DNA of 64,000 nt from Asterochloris sp. CNOR1 (taxonomy: Eukaryota; Chlorophyta; Trebouxiophyceae; Trebouxiales; Trebouxiaceae), in assembly GCA_963969365.1 (NCBI GenBank), contig OZ017759.1:1116001-1180000 (forward strand), given 5' to 3'. Shown here one piece after another: positions 1 to 10,582 of this stretch (positions are counted from its first letter, which is position 1; each line of letters starts with the position of its first letter). A program made the translations under genes and the position numbers. Below the pieces are notes generated by a model. That model was not told where the DNA came from. It worked only from the letters and a program-made list of their open reading frames with translations, and ran no database searches.

Positions 1-956
1 GCTGCAGCTGACCCAGCTGCTGGGGCCCCTCCTCTGCTGGGCCGGACAGCCAAGCCCAAGCCTGCAGCGGCAGCACCAGTGGCAAGTGTTGGCGCTCTGG
101 GTGCCACAGGCAACCCTGCCGCGCTGAGCAAGGCGGCCGGGCCAGCAGCCGCGCCGCGAGCAAGTGCTGCTGCACAGGGTCCACCACTGCCAGCTGATGG
201 TGAGTACTGCTGCCTTGGGCAACCACCAGTAACATCAAAAGTTGTCAGCCTTTCAGGAGGGCTTAGCATGGTTTTACAATGGGTGGAGCAGGCTCTTCGA
301 CCTCCTGGCGTCGTCAGTGGTGCAACCCGGGCTGTCTGGCGCCTACCACAGGCAGATATCCTCACCGTCATGTTCTTGACAAAGGGCAGCAGAGGTGCTC
401 AGCTGTGCAGCTGCACTGGCAGACGTCAGCATGCAGCTGTGCAGTTCTGGACATCCGTGACGCACAGCAGGCAGGCTCAGCGTGTACTGGCATTGACAGG
501 CAGCTGGATGCAGCGTCAAATGCCATTGAGGAATGTGCCATGCTCTACCTCTGGTTGCTCACAGCCTGTCACGTGCTTAATGTGCAGTGACAGCGCTTGT
601 GAAGGAAGTTTTTGAGGCACCTGTTGGAGCCGCAGGAGTGAGCGCAGTTGCAAAGTACCTGCAGGTGGGCATGTACTGGCTGTCTGCTGCAGCATGCCAG
701 AGTCCCTTGCTGTCAAGGCGCATGAAGAACGGTATCATTGATGAAGTATGCAGTGCAGGAGCAGCATGTCACAGCTGTCGGAGATCTGCAGTACTTGCAG
801 GTGAGTGGCTTAGCTGTCAGTGCGGTTCTGGTCTGGTGTAGCCCAACATTTCCGTGTTGGCTGTAGCTGGACTGGCTGACAAATGCCCTGGCTCCTGCTG
901 GCATTCCACCGCTGCTGGCTAACAAGTTCCTGACGCTGGCAAAGCAGAAAGCATAA
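1..956 (+). CDS. C-terminal exons of an unidentified protein (5' end outside window)
   Basis: Three exons join in phase: 1-199 (open from the first base, Ala/Pro-rich, ending GATG|GTGAGT), 588-664 (acceptor TGTGCAG, reading VTALVKEVFEAP.. to AVAKYLQ, donor GTGGGC) and 867-956 (acceptor CTGTAG, reading LDWLTNALAPAG.. and ending KFLTLAKQKA with a TAA stop). The linker-like Ala/Pro stretch is followed by a helical C-terminus. I do not recognise the family, and nothing in these roughly 120 residues gives a function. The second intron contains a degenerate repeat of the end of exon 2 with its donor, near 745-805. The exon joins are plausible, but the gene start lies to the left of the window. Confidence 0.5.
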
Positions 957-2519
957 AAGCGAGGTGATTGCTAAGCTTTGCACTGTATGCCTGAACACAA
1001 ACTTTTTGTACAGCTGTATAGAATCACCAGTTACAGTTAGACACTTTGCGGGAGTTTCAAGGCAGGAACCATTGCCTGCACAGCAATCTATTGACATGCG
1101 TACAATAAGGGCCAGCTGGTCAGTTAAGAGGGGCGCCAATCACTGTAGGGTCCAGCGCTTTCTGCATGCAGCAGCACCTGGACTTACAGACCAGCGGCAG
1201 CTGTGTGTGCAGTCTTGCTGATGCACCAGCAAGGAACAGGTATGCCTTTCAAAGCATCCTAGGGCACAGCAGGAAGCGTTGTGCTTGCCTGGAGAGACTG
1301 GAAAAAGATAGTGGTAGCGAAGAATGCTATGAGTGACATAGTGGCAGGCCAGACCTTGGGGCCTGGCCATGCAGCCTCATCGCCCTCTGTGCCACAGGAG
1401 AAGGTGGGTCAGATATCAACCTATCACACAGTACCAAACACACCATTTGAAGGAGTCTAAGGACCACCAGCTCTTGAACAATGAAATGGCACTCATCACA
1501 CTGAATACGTGGCGAAGAGCCGCTATGGCAGCACTCAGGTACACGCATGAAACTCTGCAGTTTGGCGCACCTGTATCAAAGATTCTTTTGATGTAGCTTG
1601 CCAGCAGAATGGCGGACACTCCTGTGCCAAGAGCGAGGCCTGCCTCTGCAGTGTCACTTGACTGCACAGATGCGACCGCCTGTAGTGAAGAAACATTCCA
1701 AATTGTCAAGTGCACCGCAAAAGCAATTGGCAATCTCACAGGCAATCCCAGCATTGATCAAGAAGCGAACAGCTGGACCAAGCAAGCTGAGGTGCTGTAC
1801 TCAGAGCACTCTGAAGGACTACTGCAACGCTTGACAAGCCAATGCCTCTAAGCCGTCAATTGGGACGCTTCAACAATGCCTCACCGCAGCAACTCCTATG
1901 CTAGTGACAATGGCCAGAGGCAGCGATGGTCGCCCTGGTGCCCCCTTTGGCAGCTGGGCCCTGTTCCATAGTGTCTCCCCCATGACCGTGAAGACTGTAC
2001 CACAGCAAAGCAAATTTTGGCTTGTGCACTGCATACACTCATCTTTAGGCGGTAAGGAAAGCGTGCTCACTGAAGCTGCCGCACTGCTGCGTCACAGCCA
2101 GGACAGTGCCGCTGTCCAAGGCCTGCAGAGCATCGAGACCAAGTTAAGATTGCTGCCAGAGCAAAGCTGGCTGGCTAGACTCACGTTTCTGATGTGCAGA
2201 GAAGATCGGCGATGCCTCTGATTGCCTTTGGCTGTCCAGCCACCTTGTTGTGGGAGGCCTGCCTGGATCTGGGCATGGAAATGCATCTGCAGCATGGCAG
2301 GCTGGCGCATGTTTCTTGCACAAAGGGCTGCCATGCTGCTGTTACGGATCAAGTGCACGCAGATAGTGGCAGCTGGGAATCTGACTTCGAGTCTCTCGTG
2401 AAAATTCTTTGGACCAGTGCACGCAAGCTGGCTGGTTGTGCAGCCTGCTGGTCTGCTTTTTCAGCTGCGTTGGAGGACCAGCAGTGAGCTGATCGTCAAT
2501 TCTCTCACACCACGCAGGC
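957..2519. other. Unresolved stretch between two plus-strand genes
   Basis: I cannot build a convincing gene here. Open plus-strand pieces at about 1609-1850 (containing VKCTAKAIGNLTGNPS, vaguely like an armadillo helix), 2065-2215 (AALLRHSQDSAAVQGLQ) and 2330-2487 (ending AALEDQQ and a stop) have coding-like composition but do not join by good splice sites. They could be exons of a small gene ending at 2487, directly upstream of the synthetase start, or decayed coding sequence. The promoter of the downstream synthetase should also lie in the last part of this stretch. Confidence 0.25.
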
Positions 2520-5500
2520 ATGGGCCTGCAGGGTCAGGCAGGCTCCAGGGCTATGGCAACAAGAGGCAGCGGCTGCCTGCGCAGCTTGCTGGCTAGGTGT
2601 TGCCATGCACAGCAGCGCGGTCTGTGCCATGTGCGGGTGCAGCCCTGCTTGGTCCAGACGGGCTTTTCAGCAGCAGCACAGCGCTCAGGACCCCATCACA
2701 GACATCAGCCTCGCTCTTGGGGATGTGGAGTGGCCACCAGTGCTCATGCGCAGGCTGGCAGCCCCGCAGCTACAGCTTTGGAGGTGGCTCAAGAGTCCAG
2801 CACCCAGGGGTTCATAGAGCTGCCCACCACAGAGGAGTCTCCAAATCTTGAGCGGATACGACACAGCGTGAGTGCGGCATACGGCTATTTTGCCGCTGTA
2901 GCAGGCTTGGACAAGGGGACACCATCAGCCACACAGCTGCTGAGTGCGGCATCGTGCTGCCATCTGTGCCGAAGTAGCAGCCTGGGACTTGAAACACCAG
3001 TGGCTGGAGAGCTGCTGAAGGATGTCTTTGCTGCTGCCACTGCACCTGTCACCAGCGCATCCACACCCCTGCTGCGTCTGTGGCGTCCCACCAATCAGTC
3101 TTGTCAACCGTTTGCTGTCAACCGTCTTCCTTCCATGCAGTGTGCTCACGTGATGGCCATGGCAGTGCAGAAGCTGTACCCAGGCAGTCAGGTGGGCAGG
3201 GTAATTGCAGTGGCCAGCACTCGTGCAATGCATACAAAGATCTGAGTTTGAAGTCCACAGGAGGCAGCATGCACAGCTGGGCTATCCCACTCAAACTTGT
3301 CTATATATGCACCCTCAGCTCCAAGATAGATGGCAGCAGCCATCTCTGCTTTGGGACTCTGTACCACATCAACTTGTACTCATTACCCCTGCCCAGCAGA
3401 AACCAGATGCCATCAGCGTGAGTCTGGCACCACTGCCCCAAACTGCAGGTGACTGTAGGCCCAGCCATCGAGCGCGGCTTCTTCTACGACTTTGACATGT
3501 CAGAGCCCATCACGGATAAGGACCTGAAGAAGGTCAAGCAGGAGATGCAGCGCATCATCAAAGCCAATCTGCCTTTCATCCGGGAGGAGGTGAGGCCAGG
3601 ATGGTGCTCATGTCAGCTCGATCTACCAGCTGTCACACTGGCCAGTCCACTGTCAGCCAGCTGAAGCACCAAGCACTGGGACAGATTTGGCTGTCACTTG
3701 GCTGAGTGCCATGCACATTGACAGACTCTTTCCCTCAGCAGGCTGCCAGCGGGCCAGGAGAAGCTGCCAGTCACAATCTACAGTGAAGCAGATTCTGCTT
3801 TCTCAGGCAGGGGGGTCATGGGAGTTGGCCAGGGATCCCGTAGCTTCATTTGTCAGTGCAGTCTGTGCTGCTGTTGGGTGGGCGGCACGCTTGAGACGTG
3901 CTGTTGCAGCTGCGGCCTGCATGGCATGCAGTCCTGCAAGGACCTCTGCAGGGAGGCAGAACACACCTTTCGTGTTGGTGAATATGTCAGGTATCGCGCG
4001 AGGAGGCACTCAAGCGCATACAGGAGCAAGGGGAGACGTACAAGGCTGAGATCCTGGACAGCATCACTGCCAGGTGGGGCACCTTGCAGGCATAGAGTGC
4101 AGGCCCAGGCATGTGCCAGCAGCTGGGGCAGCCAGGCGCCTGCAAGCCAGCCGCCCTAAAGGAGCTGAGCCGGGGACTGCACTTGCTTGGCAGTGTACAG
4201 GATCAGCACCAGTCGCTTTTCTGTTGGTGGTGCACAGCTGCCTGCTTGATTCACAGGTCATGCACGACTTTCCACAGCTCCTAATGCACTCTTTCAGCTG
4301 GTCATTTCCCCTCAGCAGCATGCAGCTTCCCAGGAAGAGCCTGCCCGGTTCTTGGCAAGGGACGCCAGCTCCCACCTACCTGCTGTGCTGGCAATCTCAG
4401 TCAGTTGCCCGGAACTCAAAGAAGTATGCCTGCCTGGCTCATGCGATCTGGGCCCCGGAGCCTCATGCCTGTGAAAGCCTTGGCCGTGAGCCGGAGGGCC
4501 CGTTGGAGACCTGCGACAGTGCCTGGTCTTGCAGGGATCCCACAGCCGCCATCACCATCTACCACATTGGGAAAGAAGGCGTAGACAAGGAGCACTGGTG
4601 GGACTTGTGTGCAGGGCCACACGTGGACACCACCAAGGATATCAATCCAGCAGCCATCGACCTGGAAACCGTCGCAGGTGAGGACAGGATCCTGCCTGCA
4701 GGCTGCAGGCACCGCTGCAAGCCCCTTTGTAGCTGAAGCACTACTGGAGGCTCTGCAAATGACAGTACAACATGTGCGGTCTGCGACATCTGATCTGCTG
4801 CTTGCTGTGCATGTTCAATGAGAGGGCATGCAGATGTCAGCGGCCCTGACCCCACCCTGGCTGTGCCTGACTACTGAGGTGGCTGCCCTGCCATGGCTAT
4901 GCAATGTGGGCAGCAACTCTGAGCACTGCATCCAGCTGAATGAAGGCTGGCTGTCACTTCCATGGAGGCAAGCACAGGCATTGGCATTCCATGAAGGCAA
5001 GCACAGGCATTGGCACCACCGTGTGATGGCAGCCTCAGGTGCGGCCCAACCTTCCTGAGCACCTGAACATCTGCCCTCGAGGTGCTCACTGGCAGGTGGA
5101 CGCGATGAAGGCCCGCGTGCAGCTGACTGACGGCAATGCCAGCAGTTATATACCTAGCATTGAGACTCCTGCCCTGCAGGCTGCCGCAGGCGGCAGAACA
5201 GGCCCAAGGCACAGCTGCAGCGCTCTTGTGCCCTTGCCTGTGACTGCTCACTGTGGGCTGCGCAGCAACGACATCCTGGCTGCACTGAGGTCCCCTGCAT
5301 GTCCTGCAAGTATCTTCGTGTGGCTGCAGCACACTGGGGCACTACCACATGCAGCCTAGGCCCCAGGGCCCATGACTCAGGTGCAGCCATCATTCTACTT
5401 CAGGCCAAAGGTGGCCCCCACTACGCTGCCCTTCAGTGCCTAACAGGATCAAGGCCGAGCTGCACTGCAGCTTTCATGCCGCCAGCAGCCACTCAGTGCA

Positions 5501-8500
5501 GCTTGATCTGCCTTCAGCATTGAGGCCCCTGCCCTGCAGGGGCCTACTGGCGGGGGGATGAGACAAAGGCTCAGCTGCAGCGCATCTACGGCACCGCCTG
5601 GGAGACAAAGGACCAGCTGAAGGCATATGACCGTCTCAAGGTGGAAGCCGCACGGCGGGATCACAGAAAGCTAGGCCAGGAACTGGATCTGTTCAGCCTG
5701 GGGGGGGAGGTCGCGGGTGGGGGTCTGGTATTCTGGCACCCTAAGGGAGCCATGGTGCGGCACCTGCTGGAGACTTTCTGGAAGGTGGGTCAGTGTTCGC
5801 TGTCTGCCTTTCTTGCTTTAAAGCTCAAGGCCAGAGATGGCTCTGGGACAAGGTTCAATACTGTGCAGCACTGCATAGATGCTTTCTCTGGGCTGTGACA
5901 GGCTCTCCAACCAGATCGCACATGGGGTGCAAGGTTCACATCTCTTTTCAGCTACATTACCTTTGCTGAGCATTATTGCAAATATGCTGACTGGTTGGGA
6001 AAGCTGCAGATGCAGCACAGCAGAGTGTGAGTCTTGTAGCTCAGCCACCTGGGGTTTGCTGGCTTCTGGATGCACCGCAACACCCAATGCGATGCTGTAT
6101 CTTGCAAGCATGGCTGCCTGCAGGACACCCACCTTCGGCAGGGCTACCAGCTGCTCTACACACCACACATTGCCAAGGCAGAGCTCTGGAAGACCTCAGG
6201 CCACCTTGATTTCTACGCCGACAGCATGTTTGACCGCATAAAGGTCAAGCTGTGCCCTTTTTTGAGAGAAAGAGATGCTTTGCACAGGCTTTTTTTGCCT
6301 GCCTGCTTGCTGACATGCGACCCTTGGCAGCATTTGAGCGCTAAGCGCTGAGTATCCTCCCTGCTGTGCTGCACATGCAGCAGGCGGAATTGTGTTGCCT
6401 CAGCTGCTGCCGCCCTCTGCACCAAGTCTGCCGCTGCATGTGACAGGCTGGCTCCTGAAATGCCCCAAATGCAAGCGTCCCTCATCCCAGAACTTCTCGT
6501 CGCTGTTCCTGCAGGTTGAGAATGACATGTACCAACTGCGCCCCATGAACTGCCCATTCCACATCAACATCTATAAACATGGCCAGTACAGCTACAGGGA
6601 CCTGCCCCTCAGATATGCAGAGCTGGGCACAGTTTACCGCTACGAGCGCTCTGGCACCATGCATGGGCTCTTCAGGGTGCGGGGCTTCACACAGGTGAGT
6701 GCAGTGCTCATGTGGTGCCACCACTGGCTGCAGGCTGAGAGCAGAGCTCTTGTAGTGTCCAGCTAGTGCAGGGTGTGTGCAGCGCTCCCGTGGTGCCCTC
6801 CAGCAGCTGCAGCATGTATGTCAGCTGTGGGAGCTCTGTCTGTGCTGACTGGCAAAGCGTGACATTCGCTGGCTGTGCAGTTCCCAGCAGTTGCCTGCAG
6901 GTTGTGCAGCATCTGTAAAGTGCCTGTGCACAGCATGGGTTCCCTGTGCCAGAAGGGCCCCTGATTTGTATGTGCCTGTCTGACACAGGCAGGCAGCCAC
7001 ATGTGCTCAGACCATCAAACAGGTCTTTCAGGCTGAGACGTGTTTAGCTTGCCAGACGATACAGCTCTTGCCTGCTTCTTTTGTCGGCCTGTGCTTACCC
7101 ATGGTCCCCTGCAGGATGATGGGCATATCTTCTGCCTGCCCGACCAAATAGCTGATGAGATCCGCAACACCCTGGACCTGGTAGAGAATGTAATGGGGGC
7201 CTTTGGCTTCTCCAAGCTGGAGGTGAATCTTTCCACCAGGCCAGAGAAGGCTGTGGGCAGCGATGCCATTTGGGAGCGCTCTGAAATTGCTCTGAGGGAG
7301 GCCCTTGCTGCCAAGGTGAGGGGGGCAAGGCCTCTAGCAGGCAGAACATCCTGCTCTGTGTGTACTTCAGGAAGGCTGCGGCCAGCAGTGGCATCTGTGA
7401 GCTTCTTGGGGTGCTCTGGGGGAGACCTTGGCAGCCCAGATAAGCGCTGCAGTTAATCCTGTCAGTGTCATGTGGCAGAGCTCTGGGACTGCTCAGAGAA
7501 GGAACTTGGACGGCCAGGGTGAGGGTTGCAAGAATCTCTGGTGCTTTTGAGAGGCAGAGGACCCTGCTCTGGTGTGCTCTATGGCGATAATTCCTGAACC
7601 TGGATGTTGGCTGTGTGCAGGGGTGGCCCTTTGTTGTGGACGAAGGCGGCGGTGCCTTCTACGGGCCAAAGATTGACATCAAGATCCAGGATGTGCTGGG
7701 GCGCAGGTGGCAGTGCAGTACCATCCAGCTGGACTTCAACCTGCCCGAGCGCTTTGAGATGGTGAGGTTGGGGCTTGCAGCGGCTCCCTTGCTTCACCAG
7801 CTCTCCCCTTGGCTTGTGAAGTGATGAAGGCCCCTTTGTTTGGATCAGGGCTTGCCCAACTCAATGCAAAGATACACAGGCTGCTCGTGCTCAAGGTGGG
7901 CACAAAACTGCCCAGCAAGCGCTTCCTTGCTGCCGCTGACTCCTGCTGCTGCAAAGTGGTAAGCAACCAGCCTCAAAGGCTGCACCTGCTGCATCCCTGC
8001 ATCCTGCCCCTCAATGCTGCCATGTGGTGAGTCACACTGGTGCATCTTGCCAGCTGTCACAGCAGGAACATCTGGCAGAGCCTGCCTGCATCTGCTGCAG
8101 TGCTTGCTCCTGCGCTAAATTTCAGGTGGGCTAGTTCTGCCAAAGGCCAAGCTGCCAAGCTCATGCAGAACTTTGCTACCGTCCTGTTGACTCCTGCCCT
8201 GCAGATCTGCACTGACAACCAGAAGCAGCACCCCGTCATGCCTGCACCCAATGTTCATGTTTGTGCTCATCATTGAACTGCAGACGCCCACAGGCAGGAT
8301 TGCCCACAAGCAGCGCTCCATCATGCCAGCCCATGTATCTTTCCCTGCAGATTACCAGTCTGGCTTGGGTCTCGCCTTGCTCTGCACACCTACAATGATG
8401 CGTAAGACCAGCAGCAGTGCCTGATCATGTTGCACTGCACTACAGACTGACGTCCATGCCCTTAGTCAGTGTGCCTTGCTGGTTACTGCTCACGCCCATG

Positions 8501-9422
8501 TCTGCCCCTGCCCTGCAGACCTACACTGATGCTGATCACCAGAAGCAGCGCCCCATCATGATCCACCGCGCCATCTTCGGCTCCATTGAGCGCTTCTTTG
8601 GCATCCTCGTGGAAAATTGCGGCGGTGCCTTCCCCTTGTGGCTGGCGCCCGTGCAGTGCAAGATTTTGCCAATCACAGATGCCTTTGTGGGCTACGCCAA
8701 CGAAGTCGCAGACAAGATGCGGGATGCAGGCATAAGGGTGGAGGTCTCTTCAGGTGGGCGCTCCCCTTCACTGTTCTGTCATGCTCAGCCAGAGTGTGTC
8801 ACGCGTCAGCCTTCCGGATGTGGGTTTCAACAGGTCTGCTTGCGTCAGCTGTAGCAGTCATGCTGGACCCTTACAGATGAAAGCAGGAATTTGCTTGACA
8901 TGCATGCATCTTCAAGTCACTCCCTTGACAGCAGACAGGGCAGGCCTGTGATCAGGCGCTGCCCTTATGCTGACCCACTTCGACTTGCCTGGACTCTTGT
9001 GGGTGCCCTAAACCTTTCTTTCTGAACTGCTGGAGCAGGCTGTAGCTGCTGATCTGAGGCTGCTGCATTTGTCTACCCTTTCAAACAGTGCAGCCAGAAG
9101 GCACGGCATCTGCCAGGTGTACTCTGGGCCTGCTGTATTATGAGGCTGTACTGCATCAGACAGGTACACCTGGCACTCCGACTGCAATCAAGTGCTTCAT
9201 TTCTCCCGCATGACCTGTTCTGCAGGCGAGCGCATCAACAAGGCGGTGCGCAATGCGCAGCGCTCTAAGACTCCCGTCATGTGCATCGTTGGGGAGAAGG
9301 AGGTTGAGGCCCAGTCCCTCACTGTCAGACTGTATGGGGAGGAGCAGGACAGAGGCTCCATGCCAACAGCTGATGTCATCAGCAGAATTTGCGATGCAAC
9401 GAAGGTCCGAATGCCCTTCTGA
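2520..9422 (+). CDS. Threonyl-tRNA synthetase, organellar type
   Basis: Twelve exons join in phase: 2520-2867, 3141-3191, 3449-3589, 3991-4073, 4535-4677, 5540-5784, 6124-6243, 6515-6694, 7115-7315, 7621-7761, 8519-8753, 9226-9422, giving about 694 residues. The enzyme charges tRNA-Thr with threonine. The first ~90 residues are Arg/Ser/Ala-rich without acids, like a transit peptide; a second in-frame ATG at 2553 is an equally good start. The editing domain follows ([19 protein letters not shown], later [10 protein letters not shown] with the C-x3-H pair). The class II core has motif 2 ([22 protein letters not shown]) and motif 3 around [15 protein letters not shown], then an anticodon-binding domain ([13 protein letters not shown]). 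The sequence closely follows the plant chloroplast/mitochondrial enzyme as I remember it. The first editing motif has Met where bacterial enzymes have the second His of HxxxH. Introns are 180-860 bp, and several carry copies of adjacent exon edges. Confidence 0.95.
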
Positions 9423-9508
9423 GATCAGGTCACAGGCTCCATGCCAGCTGGTGGTCTCTTCAGCAGCAAATGCGATGCGACCAGGGTCGCATGCTCTTCT
9501 GAAATCAG
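9350..9508 (+). repeat. Tandem repeat over the synthetase stop codon
   Basis: The last 75 bp of the threonyl-tRNA synthetase coding region, with its stop and flank (about 9350-9426), are followed head to tail by a diverged copy (about 9427-9508). Both contain AGGCTCCATGCCA, then GCGATGC and GTCCGAATGCCCTTCTGA or GTCGCATGCTCTTCTGAA, each followed by a similar ATCAG. A shorter third remnant (AGAGGCTCTGGGCCAGCTGATG) follows to about 9545. Only the first copy is in the reading frame; the second lies in the 3' untranslated region. Confidence 0.85.
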
Positions 9509-9552
9509 CCCTAGAGGCTCTGGGCCAGCTGATGCTGTCCAACGCCAAAGAC

Positions 9553-9557
9553 TGTAA
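9553..9557 (+). terminator. TGTAA poly(A) signal after the synthetase gene
   Basis: TGTAA, the usual green-algal polyadenylation signal, lies 131 bp after the TGA stop of the threonyl-tRNA synthetase and just beyond its tandem repeat. The pentamer is short, so the assignment rests on position. Confidence 0.4.
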
Positions 9558-10582
9558 TATTCCCAGGCATTTGCCTCCTTCTGAGAGTCAACAGGGTCTT
9601 GGCAAACTATCAGAGTGTCCAGCTTGAATGACATGCCCCATCCAGAGAAGCTCTGGAAGAGCACCATCACAAGGCCTCCACTATTTTGATTTTGTCACAC
9701 TTGCCTTCTGGACACAGTCCCTGCCCCTCAAAAGCTTCTGAACCTGCAATCTCCTCATACAGCCATATGTTGGCATGCGTGTTGGACTCATGTTAACCAC
9801 TCCGACACTGACTATTTAGAGCAGCTATGTAAGACATCAGTGAACTTTCAGCTCCTCATGTAGCTGCCCAAAGCTTCTGGTCCAACTGGGGGATCAGCAG
9901 CCAAGCACACGAGGTTGACGATTGTCTTGTCACCGGCAGCAGATGTCTGCGTATCTCACTAACCCACCAAATGCAGACGGCCTGTGTGAAATGAAGCTAA
10001 CAAAGCCAGGCCATGATGTCCCCATTCTTGCGTGCTAGGAGTTGCTGCATACCCTCAAGTCGGACACTTATGCGCCATGGCTTGAACAGCCAGCACACAC
10101 AAAGCCTTCATGCAACGGAGCCCATGTCGCCATCCGCAGCATGGCCTGGCTGCATGGGCAGGGCTGGCTGGAGGTGCAGGAGCAGCCAGCATGGAAGCAC
10201 TAGCCAGCTTGTTGCTGTTCACAGAGGCATGCTGTTCAAAGAGGAAGAGCAGAACAATCTGCATTTTGGCTTGCCCAGAGGCAGCCGCCGAGCCCCTGAT
10301 CTTGCATAGGGCTTGTGAGAATGATGACCAAGAGCGCCATGCTTTTAAATGGCTTGTGCTTGGCTGGTTCGACTAAAGGAATGTCATGCTGCACCAGCCC
10401 TCATGAAGTCAAGGTCAAGGCACATTCCACTTGCTTTCTGCCTTCCCGCAAAATCCCACACATGTTGCCCCGGATCTATCAGAGACAACGTGTGAGGGCT
10501 GTGGCGGAGCCTGGTACGGTCCTGATCGCATGCAGACATTCCCACCTCCCATTTTCGTTTGCACCCAAAGCAGAGCAGACTC
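9558..10582. other. Intergenic, no supportable gene
   Basis: No open stretch here has coding-like composition with usable splice sites on either strand. A short piece near 9635-9690 (AAGCTCTGGAAGAGC, then TATTTTGATTTTGTC) loosely resembles synthetase exon 7 (GAGCTCTGGAAGACC, then CTTGATTTCTAC) and may be chance or a very old copy. The promoter of the downstream lipase gene should lie at the right end; I see no clear TATA box. Confidence 0.4.

Noticed and set aside
9635-9690. Possible distant copy of synthetase exon 7 beyond the gene end
   Set aside because: Only about 14 contiguous bases match, and the rest needs gaps. It would be out of place for the adjacent-edge pattern, so it was not counted as an echo.
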